This document shows positions 51,101-63,469 of a DNA stretch of 64,000 nt, piece after piece. The stretch is from Lytechinus pictus. Lineage: Eukaryota; Echinodermata; Echinoidea; Temnopleuroida; Toxopneustidae. The stretch spans positions 31,250,001 through 31,314,000 of the forward strand of contig NC_087245.1 in the NCBI RefSeq assembly GCF_037042905.1, given 5' to 3'. How positions within the stretch are numbered: position 1 is the first letter of the stretch; each line of letters starts with the position of its first letter. A program made the position numbers and the translations under genes. The notes under the pieces were generated by a model, which made no database searches, was not told where the DNA came from, and saw only the letters and a list, made by a program, of their open reading frames with translations.

Positions 51101-54100
51101 TATTTTAATTCCGATTTATCAACTTATGAACATTCACAGAGAGAAAGAGAGAGAGGGGGGGGGGGTCGGATATAATAACGTCTATGAATAGTAGATAATA
51201 TATGGTTGTTTTTTTTACAATTCGATATACAGGTCATCGTAAGAATTTTTATACCAAAAGAACTCTGTTCTGATAGCAATACGTCGGTTTCATCCAAAAT
51301 TTGATCCATTTGAAACAAAAAAACATAAAAGAATACTACTAAAGATATGACACACTGTTTATTTGATATGAGTAAATTTATGAAAATAATTTGATTAATT
51401 ATTCTGACAGAGGAAAAGAGAGAAGAGAGAGAAAAAATCCAAATCAATCATATTTCAAACTTGTGACTTACCCAGTTTTGAAAGTTGATAACTTTAAGTT
51501 ATACAGAATGAAAATTAGAATATAGGATGTTAATCCCTTAATAAGGGATTAAATGTATTATTTTGCCCCTAATCATTAAATGATTTTAGGGTGGAGTGAG
51601 AGTTGGTATACTGCAAACTCGTGAGAACCTCTATTTCGATACCTTTTTTTTATTCAATTCTAGGAAATTCCTTCCGGAGCTTATCACCGTCTGGGCTCCT
51701 CTTGGTCAGTAGATATTTTTACTATACCCCGCTCTACCGTGAAGTCCGCCACGACCTCGCGATCCTCCAGGACTTCATCCGCGGGATCGTCCAGCGACAC
51801 CAAGAAACTTTTGACCCGGACAACACCCGTGACATCATCGATATGTACCTGGCAGAGGTCAGACAGCTGAAAGAGGATGGAAAAGAAACACACCTTAAGG
51901 TACAAGTTCAAGTTAGAACGGGCGGGTGTTTCGTAAAGCAGTTCGTAAATTACGAATGACTTTAAGCACAACGAATTACTGTTTCTTGTGCTAAATGATA
52001 TATTCCTATGTAAATGACGTACCGTCTAAGAACATTTTCCAGTCGCTTGTGAAGTCCTACGGAACTTTACGAACAGTTTTATGATTCGCCCATCAGATAT
52101 GTACATATATTTTCTTATTTAGTAGTCGGGCACTCATATTTTGTCTCAATCTTTAAATCGGTCTCGAAGGTCTAGGCGTACAGCAAGGTTTTATTATCGG
52201 TCCTCCCGTTTTTCGTTTGTATGATTACTATCTTCATCTCTGTTCTGATTTATTAACCTTTGTTTAATTGTCATCATTGATATCTGGTAAGGATGAACAC
52301 TGACTATCTGTTCTGTTTAATATGTTATAAGGTATTAAATCTGTACTTGTGATTAAAGAAAAATGTATATATATCATGTTAGGAAACAAATACCGATTTT
52401 CAACTTTATAGTTTAATCTCCTTTGGTGTCTCACATAGGAAGAGAATATCTGGAGGGGTGTGTTTGATATCTTCCTCGCTGCTTCTGAATCGATGACGTC
52501 AGCATTGCGTTGGATCTTACTCTACCTTATTGCACACCCCGGGCTACAGAGAAAGGTATTTAAAAATTAATCGGGTATTGTCTTTTTGGAATATTAATAA
52601 TAAGTGATAAAATGCAACCTGATCAGGTGCTCGAGCATCCAAGGATTCCTTCGTAGTGGATAACCATATATTTACCTGGGTGGAGAGTGGCAAATGTAGA
52701 TAAACGCCTGGTCAAAGGACGCGAGTGTCATTGTGGGATTCAAATCCGGGCCTTGTGGTTTGGAGACTTATCCATTGAACCACAACGCGTCTATTGCAAT
52801 CGATTCATACAAATTACATAATGACATTATGTGTCTCATCTATTCATACCGACTACATTAACATATGTGTTCCTATATAAACAGTAAAAGTTGAGGTCAA
52901 TTGACATCGGTTTGGTGCAAGGGGTAGGTTGACGAGAATTGACACCGGTTCGGTGCAAGGGTTGGTTGACGAGAATTGACACCGGTTCGGTGCAAGGGTT
53001 GGTTGACGAGAATTGACACCGGTAAGGTACATGAGTTGGTTGTCGAGAATTGACACCGGTTCGGTACAAGGGTTGGTTGACGAGAATTGACATCGGTTTG
53101 GTTCAAGAGTTGGTTGACGATAATCATGGGTGTCGATCGGTATTCTTGGTTGGGGGGGGGGGAAGATTGACACAAATGTTCTTGTGGATGGGGATCTTTC
53201 AACATTACCCCCAATAAAATCACAAGTTAGGACATTTTGGAGTGGTTGATATGCATGGTGTTCTTGCAGTGGCGTACCGTGAGTCACGGCATTGGGGGGG
53301 GGTACCAGCAAAATTTTTGAGTCACTTAGTGAGCGCGCGAAGCGCGCTCAGTTGCCAGGTATACTGACCTAATAGGGACATTTTAAGGACAGTAAGGCGA
53401 GCGCGAAGCGCGAGCTGAAAATTTTTGATATGCAGACCAAAAAAGGACATTATAAGCAAATTTTTGTAATCATGATACATACCTGTCTCGCTAAACAAAC
53501 AATGCGAGCGCGAAGCGCGAGCTGAAATTTTTGTAAATATTTACCCCAAACAAGGACATGTTAAGGACTATATTTTAGGAATCCATTAAGAGTATACATA
53601 TCTCACCATAGTCATCTAATGCGAGTGCAAAGCGCTTGCTGATTTTGCTACATCTAAACACATGAAGCACTTTTTGTAGTCATTGTAATCATGATAATAC
53701 GCATCTCACTCATCAAATATTGCGAGCGCGAAGCGCGAGCTGAAAATTTAGGATATTTAGACCTGAAGAGAGGCATTCTAAGGCCTGTTTGTAAGAATTC
53801 ACTAAGACCATACGATACGTATTCACTAAACAAATGATGCGATCGAAAAATTTTGATATTCAGATCAGAAAAAGGGACATTTTAAGGACTGCTTTTTAGG
53901 AATTCATGAAGAGCAGTCATATCTCACCAATCTACTAGTGCGAACGTAAGCACGGACAGGAAATGTTTTATATTAACACCTCAAAATGGGGCAATCACTT
54001 TAAGTAGTCATGAAAAAGAACCATATGTCACTACATAAAACAATAATAAGTCGAAGTGCGAGGAATTATATTTGGTGTATATTGACTTAAAAACGTTAAA

Positions 54101-57100
54101 CAGACAATGCGAGTACCGGGAACAATGAAGAAATCTAGGCCTGAGCAAAATAAAGTTATGAAAATATGTTTCTTATGTATTATAACATAACATTATTATA
54201 ATATAACATTATAATGAACAATAATTTCTTTATTCCCACTACGTTTCTCTTCCTTTCTCCCCTTCCCCGTTTTTTTTTGTCCAGCCGATTGGGGGACACG
54301 TGTCCCCATGCCCCCCCCCCCCCCCCGTAGTTACGCCACTGTGTTCTTGGAAATTCTTTCATTATTGCAGTGTACTGTACTTATAATTTTTTTTTGAAAA
54401 TTCAATTTGTATTACAAGTAAGCCTATTCTAAACTCATACGAAAGAAAAAATGACAAAAATTGTCTGGACCATGTACAAAGTGATCTGTTTATTGGACAT
54501 GATGTATACAACTTCTCTCTTAAATCTAACCCGACTGGCGATATATTTTTTCTTCTTAATGCATGATGATAAAATGCAGATTCGGACAAATTAAGACTAG
54601 CACAAATTACAAACTGCGTGGCTTCTCGTGCACCATCGGGCTTACCGTCATTCCTTAGACGATTTTAACCCTGGATTTCAACATGTTTTAAATGCTTTAT
54701 AAGTGCATAAAACAAAAACAAACATAAAAACAATCAAAACTCAACTGTCATGTTATGATATTTCTCCAACATTTTCTTGAACCATCAGTGTGTAATATCA
54801 GCTAATATATGTGTTAAAATGAAATTTACGTACCGCATGAGTGTGCTCATATAGAATGCAAAACTGTCATCCCTTTCCAAACTCAAAAGAGATTTCTTTT
54901 TGCCAAAATAAGAAAGAGCCAATCAAGTTTAGTTATTCAAGTCCATAACAATAACAAGAATAACGTGGGAAAAAATCCGATTTTCATATCCGAAGATACG
55001 CTTTAGAGAGAAATTAATTATTCTTTATTATTCTTTCTGAAAACATTAATTGATTTCACTTATTAAAAATTGTAAAAATATGATCATATTACCACTGGTG
55101 GGATGGAACACCCTATCAACAAAAGTTGTTTGTCGTCGGGGTCCTTTTATGTCATGTGTTAAAAAATATCATATACGTAAACATTTCATTCTTTTTCATC
55201 TTGAACCTCCACCCATCTGTTTAAAAGTCCTGGAAAAGAATGTTTTTATTTAATAACAATATACACAAATTGCGAGGGAAACAAACTGATTGATGGCATA
55301 CTATAATCATCACTATAATCATCATGATCAAACCTTTACATTTTTTCATCATCATTATTATAAATTTTCTACCCTAAATTATTGGGGGGGATGATAATAC
55401 AGGCCATCCCCCCCACTTGAAATATTGGGGGATATATCCCCCATCCCCCCCCCCCCCGTGATCGACACCCATGACGAGAATTAACCCCGGTTTGGTGCAA
55501 GGATTTGTTGACGAGAATTGACCCCGGTTTGGTGCAAGGGTTGGTTGACGAGAATTAACATCGGTTTTGTGCAAGGGTTGGATGACGAGAATTGACACCG
55601 GTTTAGTGCAAGGGTTGGTTGACAAGAATTGACACCGGTTCAGTGCAAGGGTTGGTTGTCGAGAATTAACACCGGTATGGTGCATGAGTTGGTTGTCGAG
55701 AATTGACACCGGTTCGGTGCAAAGGTTGGTTGACGAGAATTGACACCGGTTTGGTGCAAGGGTTGGTTGACGATAATTAACACCAGTTTGGTGCATGAGT
55801 TGGTTGTCGAGAATTGACACTGGTTTGGTGCAAGAATTGGTTGACGAAAATTTACACCGGTTTAGTGCAATGGTTGGTTGACGAGAAGTAACATCGATTT
55901 TGTGCATGGGTTGGTTGACGAGAATTGACACCGGTTTGGTGCAAGGGTTGGTTGACGAGAATTGACACCGGTTTGGTGCAAGGGTTGGTTGACGAGAATT
56001 GACACCGGTTTGGTGCAAGTGGTAGGTTGACGAGAATTGACACTGGTTTGGTGCATGTGATGGTTGACGAGAATTGACACTGGTTTGGTGCATGTGATGG
56101 TTGACGAGAATTGACACTGATTTGGTACAAGGGTTGGTTGACGAGAATCGGCACTAATCGCTGCTTGAAAAAGGCTCCATAAAACATTCTGAAGCTGGAT
56201 GTAGACCAGGTGGGGATGTACATATTTTGACAATGGTTCGACCCGAAAGCTTTGTCTGCTTAGAACGTTAAGTTCCGGTGTCTCTATGGATCTAGTGATG
56301 CATGTCGAGTTTTGAAACAGGATATTATAACTAGGTAGAGACGTTGCGTGCTACCTCTGTGTTCTAGTTTATACTCTGGTAAATGCAGTTCAAAATTTTC
56401 GAGGTTCGTCCTAGCTATATCCCTTGATCCATAAAACGAGTAACTGGATAGCAACGCATGGCCAACGTGAGGTCTCACGATTAATGATCCACATTTTATT
56501 ACCATATTTGGCGATAATTTTGTTTCAATTACAATTTCCAAAACTTGTATTGCCCTTCGATAAACAAAGCAACGACATTTTTATTTTTGCTCTCGTTGCG
56601 CTGCCAAACAAGGCAACAACTGATAGCTGTATTCGAAATATTTGATATGATGTGATTCTTTCTATTCATACAGATACGAGCTGACATTTTGCGAGTCATC
56701 GGGCCGTCTCGTAACCCAACTATCAAAGACCGTGACGAACTCCCGCTCATCGAAGCTACGTGCATGGAAGTCCTTCGACTTCGACCACCGGCTCCTATGG
56801 GCGGTCCCCGACAGGTCAAGCGGGATGTCGAGGTCAAAGGTTATGTCATCCCGGAAGGGACGTTGGTCCTGACTAACGTCTGGCACATTCATCAGAACGC
56901 TGAAAACTGGCAGGATCCGGAGCGGTTTAACCCGAGTCGTTTTTTAAACGAAGATGGAAAGGAATTGGTGAAGAATCCGGCTTTCTTGCCATACGGAGCA
57001 GGTAATCAGGCCACTTTAGAGATTTCTCAGATGACCTCACACAGTGGACGGCATAAGAAACATGAGCCTCAGATCATAAACATTGAATTGTCACGGTTTG

Positions 57101-58351
57101 ATACACAAATATTTGTGTGCCTTCTAACATGTCTGCCTCTGGGAAAGTTATATTCCTGAACTATTCCTTCGCTCCCCACATACAGCCTAGCTGTATATAA
57201 TAAAAAAGCTTTGTAGCACTTGCTAAAATCCAGATTTGGAATGCTCCTCGGAGAGCCAGAATTCGATAACTCGAGTATTAAATCATGTATGTTTGGATGT
57301 GGATGATGTATTAAGCGCTAAATATAGGGAAATATTTTTATTCATTATTATCATTAATACTATTAGACTATTATTATTCTATTTAAAATGAATAAAACGG
57401 GGGATTGAGTGAATGGAAGAGCGCAAGAGTTGGCCAAAGAAAAACGGAACGGTGAGTAGGAAAGCTGGCACACCATTCACATAAGCACATTGCTCTTTAT
57501 TTCATTGTAATTGATTGTTTCAATTCATTCCATCAAACTTAAGTGTATCATCGATCTGTTTATTTCCCTAAAACTATAGCAACCGTGTCGGCATCTATGC
57601 ATCAGTATACAAAATTCCGTAATTTTTCCTTTCAACTCAAATCTCGTAAAATTAAGGAAAAACTAAATGATCCCTATTCCCTACGATGGTACATGGATGG
57701 GAAGTATTATGATATCACCATGAAGCCAATTGGTAATGACAATTTACATTCAAGACAATTTTAAATACGTCATAAGCTAAGAGGCGTTTTGTGAACATAT
57801 TTTGTCGTTTGGCAATTTGTCAGATCTGACAACTTTTCTTGATTTCGATTAGCCGATGAACACATGCAATTCTTGTAGTAATGTTGGATAGAACATACTT
57901 TGGCGGATGGTTTTATCGGATAAAACATCCGATGGGTCACGTAATAACGCTTCCCCCGATGAGTTGTGAAAATTGAGAGGATTTCGCAACTTAACAGAAC
58001 AGTAAGTTCTATTGATAATATTGGATAACTGACAAGAGAAAACGCCCTATTGAGCTAAAATATGAATTATACAGCTATTGTTTTGAAATAAGCATTCGTG
58101 GTTTTCTTCCATTTTTCAATCTATCAGGTAGGCGTCTATGCATTGGAGACCGAATTGCTCGGATGCAGATGTTTTTGTTCCTGACCACCTTGATCCGAAG
58201 ATTCGAATTTTCCTTGCCGGATGGCGATGTTCCCGATTTCAACGTCGATGGTGGCAACTTCACCCTTTCCGCAGTGCCCTTCAAAATTATTGTCAGAGAA
58301 GTGGAGAGCAATATGGCCCCGACCGCCGTGCACACACAAATAGAAGATTAA
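48107..58351 (+). CDS. Cytochrome P450, CYP2-like microsomal monooxygenase (8 exons, 521 aa)
   Basis: Haem-thiolate monooxygenase, probably anchored in the ER. Exons: 48107-48299, 49132-49305, 50132-50291, 50938-51071, 51664-51899, 52439-52555, 56674-57001, 58128-58351. Phases agree with no internal stop. Residues about 10-32 form a hydrophobic anchor, followed by the hinge [12 protein letters not shown]. Other landmarks are the C-helix WRELR (W133, R137), the I-helix [14 protein letters not shown] (about 312-325), ExxR (E370, R373), PERF (420-423) and the haem loop YGAGRRLCIG with ligand Cys452. The length and domain order are those of a complete clan 2 P450. The exon 4 start is the least certain: the stronger-looking AG at 50944-50945 breaks the frame, whereas AG at 50936-50937 keeps it. 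The I-helix has AASES where AGxET is usual. The substrate cannot be inferred. Intron 6 is expanded by nested transposons and a minisatellite. Confidence 0.92.
51913..52094. mobile_element. Small foldback MITE, same family as 29832-29995
   Basis: GGCGGGTGTTTCGTAAAGC at the left faces GTTTTATGATTCGCCC at the right. Inner GTTCGTAAATTACG / GGAACTTTACGAAC also pair. It lies just after P450 exon 5. Confidence 0.7.
52722..52797 (-). repeat. tRNA-like sequence (SINE head candidate)
   Basis: On the minus strand GTTGTGGTTCAATGGATAAG (A box) is followed at tRNA spacing by CCGGATTTGAATCCC (B box). It lies within a P450 intron. Mismatched stems point to a tRNA-derived repeat. Confidence 0.6.
52895..53124 (+). 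repeat. Minisatellite, 37-bp unit, left part
   Basis: About six units of GACGAGAATTGACACCGG, TTTGGTGCAAGGGTTGGTT type, in the same orientation as the larger array at 55474-56150. The array is broken at 53124 by a hAT insertion. Confidence 0.9.
53125..55473. mobile_element. hAT-like element inserted in the minisatellite
   Basis: Perfect 14-bp inverted ends CATGGGTGTCGATC / GATCGACACCCATG are followed inward by long G and C runs. The flanking octamers ACGATAAT (53117-53124) and ACGAGAAT (55474-55481) differ at one base, as expected for a target duplication in a diverging array. It contains a second complete hAT element at 53267-54341. A related right-end remnant lies at about 62400-62500. Confidence 0.82.
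53267..54341. mobile_element. Nested hAT element with GCGAGCGCGAAGCGCGAGC repeats
   Basis: The ends CAGTGGCGTA and TACGCCACTG are perfect inverted copies. The octamer TGTTCTTG is duplicated exactly (53259-53266, 54342-54349). Inside, the hairpin motif and degraded forms occur about every 100 bp (53333, 53397, 53504, 53621, 53721, 53939), each followed by TGAAAATTTTTGATATT-like sequence and GGACATTTTAAGG. No transposase is encoded. Confidence 0.9.
55474..56150 (+). repeat. Minisatellite, 37-bp unit, right part
   Basis: About eighteen units of the same 37-bp repeat as 52895-53124. The repeated reading frames ([20 protein letters not shown] on the minus strand) arise because three units span 111 bp, a multiple of three. 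Confidence 0.92.
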
Positions 58352-58599
58352 CTTTTTTCCTTTTGATATTTTTTCGTAACAAAAAATTTAGAAAAAGGGT
58401 GATATTAATATAAAACCCCTTCTTCCTTTTTTCGTATTGTGTTTATGTATTTGTGTTACAGGTGTATCCCACAAAAAGCTTTACCTTTAGGGAATTACGT
58501 TTTCTTTTAACAAATCTGTTCTATATTTATATTATATTTGATGACAAATTATTTTTTATGATTTATATTGAAAAATTATATTTTGTGAAAATGAAAGAA

Positions 58600-58605
58600 A
58601 ATAAA
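58600..58605 (+). terminator. P450 polyadenylation signal candidate
   Basis: AATAAA lies about 250 bp after the P450 stop codon; a second one is at 58630-58635. Either could serve. Confidence 0.5.
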
Positions 58606-59270
58606 TGATTTATTTCAATGAATGAATTTAATAAAAATATATATATGTCGCAAATATATTTTAGTTCTGTAACCAAGAGCTATTCTTGATCAAATTTTAT
58701 TGTGAAAAGTATGCCTTATTATGTTTATGTTATGATTATTTTGATGATGAAGTTAGACAGCATGTAAGGGGCACTGGGTCACTCCCCTGCGGTCCTCCCC
58801 ATCCTTTTACCGAAAGTTGTACAAGTTTTAAGGTATCTTGTGATGACAGGTGTCCTCTCCCCTTTGAACTTCGGGTAAAGATCGATCAACTTTCTTGTAA
58901 GAATGAAAACCAAGTGGATCAATGGCCTTGTCAGATTTTTGGACAATAAATTGTCGTTTTTCCGATGAAGAAGCCCCTTTTCTCGCGAAACTAATTATAT
59001 TCCCTATTTTCTGTGCCCCACAATGTCCCGTTATGAAATTATACGAAGTTGCAAAACAGATGTAGCTATAGACGCATTACTAATCACAAATCTAATATTT
59101 CGGACTTTTCATGTTTTTTATGATGATAACGTGGTGTAATGGCAATTAAAAATAATTGTAGTGAATAAGTGTTTAAACGTGCACACGTTGGTACCATTAC
59201 AAGCAATACCTTCAGCATCATCTATTCAATACGTGATTAAATGACAATCTAGACAAAATATTCTTTGATC

Positions 59271-59350
59271 AAGGGCGTAGGGGACCTGCTGACTCGTGTA
59301 GGTGATCGAACACTGGACCTTCTCAAACGCCTAAGTCGACGGCTTGGTCA
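59271..59350 (-). repeat. tRNA-like sequence (SINE head candidate)
   Basis: On the minus strand TGACCAAGCCGTCGACTTAG resembles an A box and GTGTTCGATCAC a B box, with a Leu/Ser-tRNA-like spacing. Stem pairing is incomplete, so a working tRNA is unlikely. Confidence 0.5.
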
Positions 59351-60518
59351 CAAAGCAACTTTTTTAATTGCTTCGGAATTTCCTTCTGTATAATTATTTC
59401 GATAATTCTTAATAATGAAAATAAATGTAGATATATCTATAAAATATTTGAATTGTGATTGCGGTTACATTTTTAGTACTTATAGAGCGTGAGTAGCTAG
59501 AGTGAGAGAAATCTAAAGAGAGGGGTGAACGTGAAAGAAAGATTGCGGGGTTGATTGAACTATCTAATTCCATCACTGTGGGTGTCGATCCGTGTTCATG
59601 GTAGGAGGATGACTGATACATTTTCCCCTTATTAGTCGGTTTTTTAAGTTTTGTTTATTTTTATTTTATTTTATATTTATTTTATTTTAATGTATTTTAT
59701 TTTATTATTTATTTATTTTTATTTATTTATTTATTTTTTTTTTTTTTGGGGGGGGGGGTCAGTGGCTTGGTGAGTCTAAAAGAAATTAGGGGACGTAAAT
59801 GGCACAATTTATATAGCTGCGGGCGAAGCGAGCATGTAAAATTGTCATCTTTTTTATACAAAAAAAAATCTATTGGGGGATAAATTTTGACATGATTTTT
59901 TTTAATGTATCATATTTCAGAGTTTTTCTATCCTTTTTTTTTTTTTTGGGGGGGGGGGTCCATGGCCCTCAATCCACACATGCCATCAAGTGGGGGGTAG
60001 TAAGTCTGGAGTTTAGAGTATGTTAGCTTTATTCATCAACAAGACTAGGTACATATACATGTACATATAAGGACTTTATAAATGCAAAAGCATTGCGCGC
60101 CGGGGCTGAAATTTGAAAAATTAACCTGACTGAATAAGCCATTTTCACTGCATCCTTGTGCTGCACAAGAACATGGAGTACTATTGCCTTCTCAATCTAA
60201 AAATGGCATGACTGCCGTTTGTATGTGTGTTAACGGGCTCTTTCTGGTTTTATTTCCCTTGGATACACTATTTCAAATTTAAATTCTCATTTCAATCTTT
60301 GTTCTCAACTTATTTTATAAACCGGGATAATTAAAGCAGGTCTGAATTAAAGAATACTAACAACAAACTTAAGTGTGTTAGCTTTATTCATCAGAAAATA
60401 TTAATATCAAGAAAAAAAAAGTGACATTCAATAGGTTCATAAAATAAACGGGGCACAGGGGGCACATCCCATGCGCTTGGTCGTTGGGAGTCGCGATTTA
60501 AAAATATATATATATATA

Positions 60519-62178
60519 CAGTGCGTATCAAAAAAAAGTTTACACTTTGAAAAAATCCTGTAAAATTATACATTTGTAATATTTTGAAGATTTTTCCACA
60601 TTTTAACATTGGTACAGATCCATTTAAGCAAATGACAATATAACTGCCGAAAAATATTTCCGCTTGAATGAGCACCACTTACTTTTGAAAAGTTAGTGAA
60701 AAACGATTTGTGCAGAACTTTGAAAATGTTATGCGAATAAAAGTAGACCTTAATCATGAAGGATACATGGAATTTTGCTAGTAAAATTGATTTGAAGATA
60801 TCTTTTGCCTTTTTGTATTTGTTTCCTTGCCCAAAACACTTCAAAGAGTGCATTTTGCCCCACCCCACTCCCCCACACACCGAGGCCATTATGACGATAT
60901 TTGCTTTACACTGAGCTGTGATTTACATGGAATGGCTTAAGCCTGATTTTCATTTTGTTCATAATTGCCAAGCTTGGGAAAAGTGTGGAGAAACAAGTAT
61001 TAAATGAAAAATAAAATGTAAACCCACATTCAATGATAAAAACTTAGTGAAAAAATGCTGGAGATGTCTGATATAAACTTTTGTTCAGATTAAGTTATGT
61101 CCTCAGATCAAGCTGGCACAAAAAGGGTAAAGGTTGTGCTTACTAAGTGTTAAAATTTCAATTTGGGTGGCAAAATTGTTCCAAAATGCTTGAATGTATC
61201 CGTTTTATTTCAATTGACTAAAAGTGCAAGGGAAATGTCTGAGAAATGTTTCGCAGGCAGGGGTGTCGATCCATTTTTCAGATTGGGGGGGGGGGGCAAA
61301 ATCATGAATCAACTTTCCAAAGGCGCTCGATCACACAAAACAAACAGACTCAAACACACACACACACACACATATGCCTATATATATATATATATGCACA
61401 CACACACACACACACACATCTCACCAACAAATTAAATTTTAAAAACTTTAAAAAAATAATAGATGCGAGCGCGAAGCGCGAGCTTAAAATTTTGATATTT
61501 TGATCTGAAAAAAGAAGAAGTTTAATTGACGTTTTTAATAAAGAACAAGAAATATATCCAACAAAAGATTATTGCAAATCGAAGTGGGAGTTCTTTTGAG
61601 GTATAGAACTGAAAACGGGACATTCTATTCACCTATTCAATCATGAAAAGTATGGGTTTTTGCTACAGAAATGATGCGAGCGCGAGCTGAAATTTTTTTA
61701 TATTCTAATCTGAAAACCGGACATTTTGAGCACGATTTTAGATGAAGAACAAGTTGTGTATCTCAATCTCGCTTGCTGATTTCTGTGTAACATTACAATC
61801 TTATTTTATTTTTTGCACATGCGGAATTATTGGGGGGGCAAAACGATATGTTTGCCCCCCAATATTTTCATTGGTGGGGCGGTTGCCCCCCCTGCCCCCC
61901 CCCCCCATGATTGACGCCTCTGTTCGCAGGGTAAGTTTGATTTCGCCCTTTCCCCTTGACACAGCGTGAAAACGAGCATTTCTGCGCAAACAGATTTCTA
62001 CGAGCTTTACAAAAATGGACAGTGCTCACTCAAGTGTAATATTCTGACAAAACTTTTACTTTCATTGGATAGATGAGACCCAAACCCAAGATTATATGTG
62101 GAAAAATTACCCACATGTTGTATATTTTTTAATTCCCAGTGCTTTTTCACAGTGTAAACTTTTTTTTGATACGCACTG
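60519..62178. mobile_element. Tc1/mariner-like element interrupted by a hAT element
   Basis: Starts CAGTGCGTATCAAAAAAAAG and ends CTTTTTTTTGATACGCACTG, with TA on both sides (60517-60518, 62179-62180). Removing the 665-bp hAT insertion and one octamer copy leaves about 990 bp. There is no transposase frame. Its end sequence is related to that of the element at 10169-10985. Confidence 0.88.
61258..61922. mobile_element. hAT-like MITE nested in the Tc1/mariner-like element
   Basis: The ends CAGGGGTGTCGATC and GATTGACGCCTCTG are inverted with few mismatches and lead into G and C runs. TTCGCAGG is duplicated exactly (61250-61257, 61923-61930). The interior has CA and TA dinucleotide runs at 61350-61418 and the GCGAGCGCGAAGCGCGAGC motif at about 61465, with a shortened copy at 61676. 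Confidence 0.9.
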
Positions 62179-63091
62179 TATAATCTAAGCAGTTACCTTT
62201 AGTGACCTTTTTTCTTTTTATCACCAATCTGTTTATGAAAGGCATGGTTTCATTCAACAACAATTAATACAAGAAAACTTCAAGAAAAAGAATGATGGTC
62301 ATCATGCGCATACACGCGGCCGTCAATTATCATGATCATCTTGTAGTCCTTTGATCATGATAATCATGATCATTATTTTCATATGATTCACATTATGATG
62401 TCCGGAAATTATCGGGGGATGAAAACACATGCCATCCCTTCTACCTGAAATATTGGGGAGATATATATATCCCATCCCACCCCCACCAAGACCTATGAAT
62501 TTAAGTTTACTTAGTAATTCTATTCTATTTTGTTATGTTCCTTTTTTAGTAGGCCTATTTGCTCTAGGCATATCTCGGCTCTGACTGGTAAACATGTCAA
62601 TTTGCAATAAATAAAACCGGGAGTGCTACACTACAGGCGGTAAGGGTGACTACCACCATGACTTTGAAAGAAGTGAAGAGAAAAAGGAATGGGAATACAA
62701 AAAGAAAGAGAAAAAGGGAAAGGAAGTAGGAGAAATAAGATTTATATTGCCCCAAAGAAGGATTGCCTATGATTTTGAGTGATTTTCGATTCTCGTGTGT
62801 TCTCATGGAATTTTTTTGCTGTCTACGATACCCCTGCCACCCCTCCCTGCCAACATAAGAAGCACACCTAATTTTGTCTGAAGGAGAGCAGCAATAGACA
62901 TTCTACTTTGATCGATGAACAGGCTTAGTCCTACAACATCGTTGTTGTAAACTAAACTAAACTAAAGAACACGCCAAAACTGGTTTAGATTTGGTGACAG
63001 AGTCTACTTTTCAAAATTGCTTTAGTAGCTCAAAGACACCATGAAACCTTAACCCGCGCCGAAGATATGATTTGAAATCAAAAAAGTTATC

Positions 63092-63239
63092 ATGGAATCT
63101 AACACCTCAGAACTTCTCATGAAAGCAGATGACTGCGAAATATTTGGATGGATTTTTGATTATGCTGCATGGATGGCATGGGACGAATTCCAGCGAAATC
63201 ATACCGTCGATTCCAGAACAGAAAGGTCATTCATGACGG
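63092..63239 (+). CDS. Possible first coding exon of an unrecognised gene
   Basis: An ATG in fair context (TTATCATGG) opens 49 codons starting MESNTSELLMKADDCEIFGW and ends at a good donor (GGGTACGT). Composition is more complex than in the surrounding simple sequence. I do not recognise the protein and no following exon is visible before the purine-rich tract at the right edge. It could be a chance ORF or a transposon fragment. Confidence 0.25.
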
Positions 63240-63377
63240 GTACGTTAAAGCGCGCGGAGGGCGGGGTGTTGAGGGAGGCGCCAAGGCCGGAGGAACGCCC
63301 GAGTGCCTGGCCTGAGTTACGGCAGTATGCAAGGTCCTAATCCCATCTGCCACGACTGGTGCGGGGCTGAGCCAGGC

Positions 63378-63445
63378 CCAGGGTGACCAGATTTCACAAA
63401 ATGAAATACGGGACAATCGAAAAAGCACGCTAGCTGCACGAGCGG
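63378..63445. mobile_element. hAT-type terminus remnant
   Basis: CAGGGTGACCAGATTTCACA followed by AAATACGGGACAATC has the form of a hAT terminal sequence. No matching opposite end is visible before the window closes. Confidence 0.4.
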
Positions 63446-63469
63446 ATCTACCGAGCCAACAAAGAAGGC

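Larger units (their letters stand above)
58606..63091. other. Intergenic, transposon-rich region right of the P450 gene
   Basis: Contains a tRNA-like sequence, T-rich then G-run segments at about 59640-59760 and 59930-59960, the Tc1/mariner-like element with its nested hAT, and hAT end remnants. A frame at 58686-58949 and one at 57543-57764 (in the last P450 intron) have non-repetitive composition but no recognisable family, so they are not called as genes. Confidence 0.5.

Noticed and set aside
52895..56150. Possible CRISPR-like array
   Set aside because: The units are direct head-to-tail minisatellite copies with no unique spacers, in an animal intron.
55374..56233. Long minus-strand frames with repeated [10 protein letters not shown] units
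   Set aside because: They arise from the periodicity of the 37-bp minisatellite and have no start, splice or homology support.
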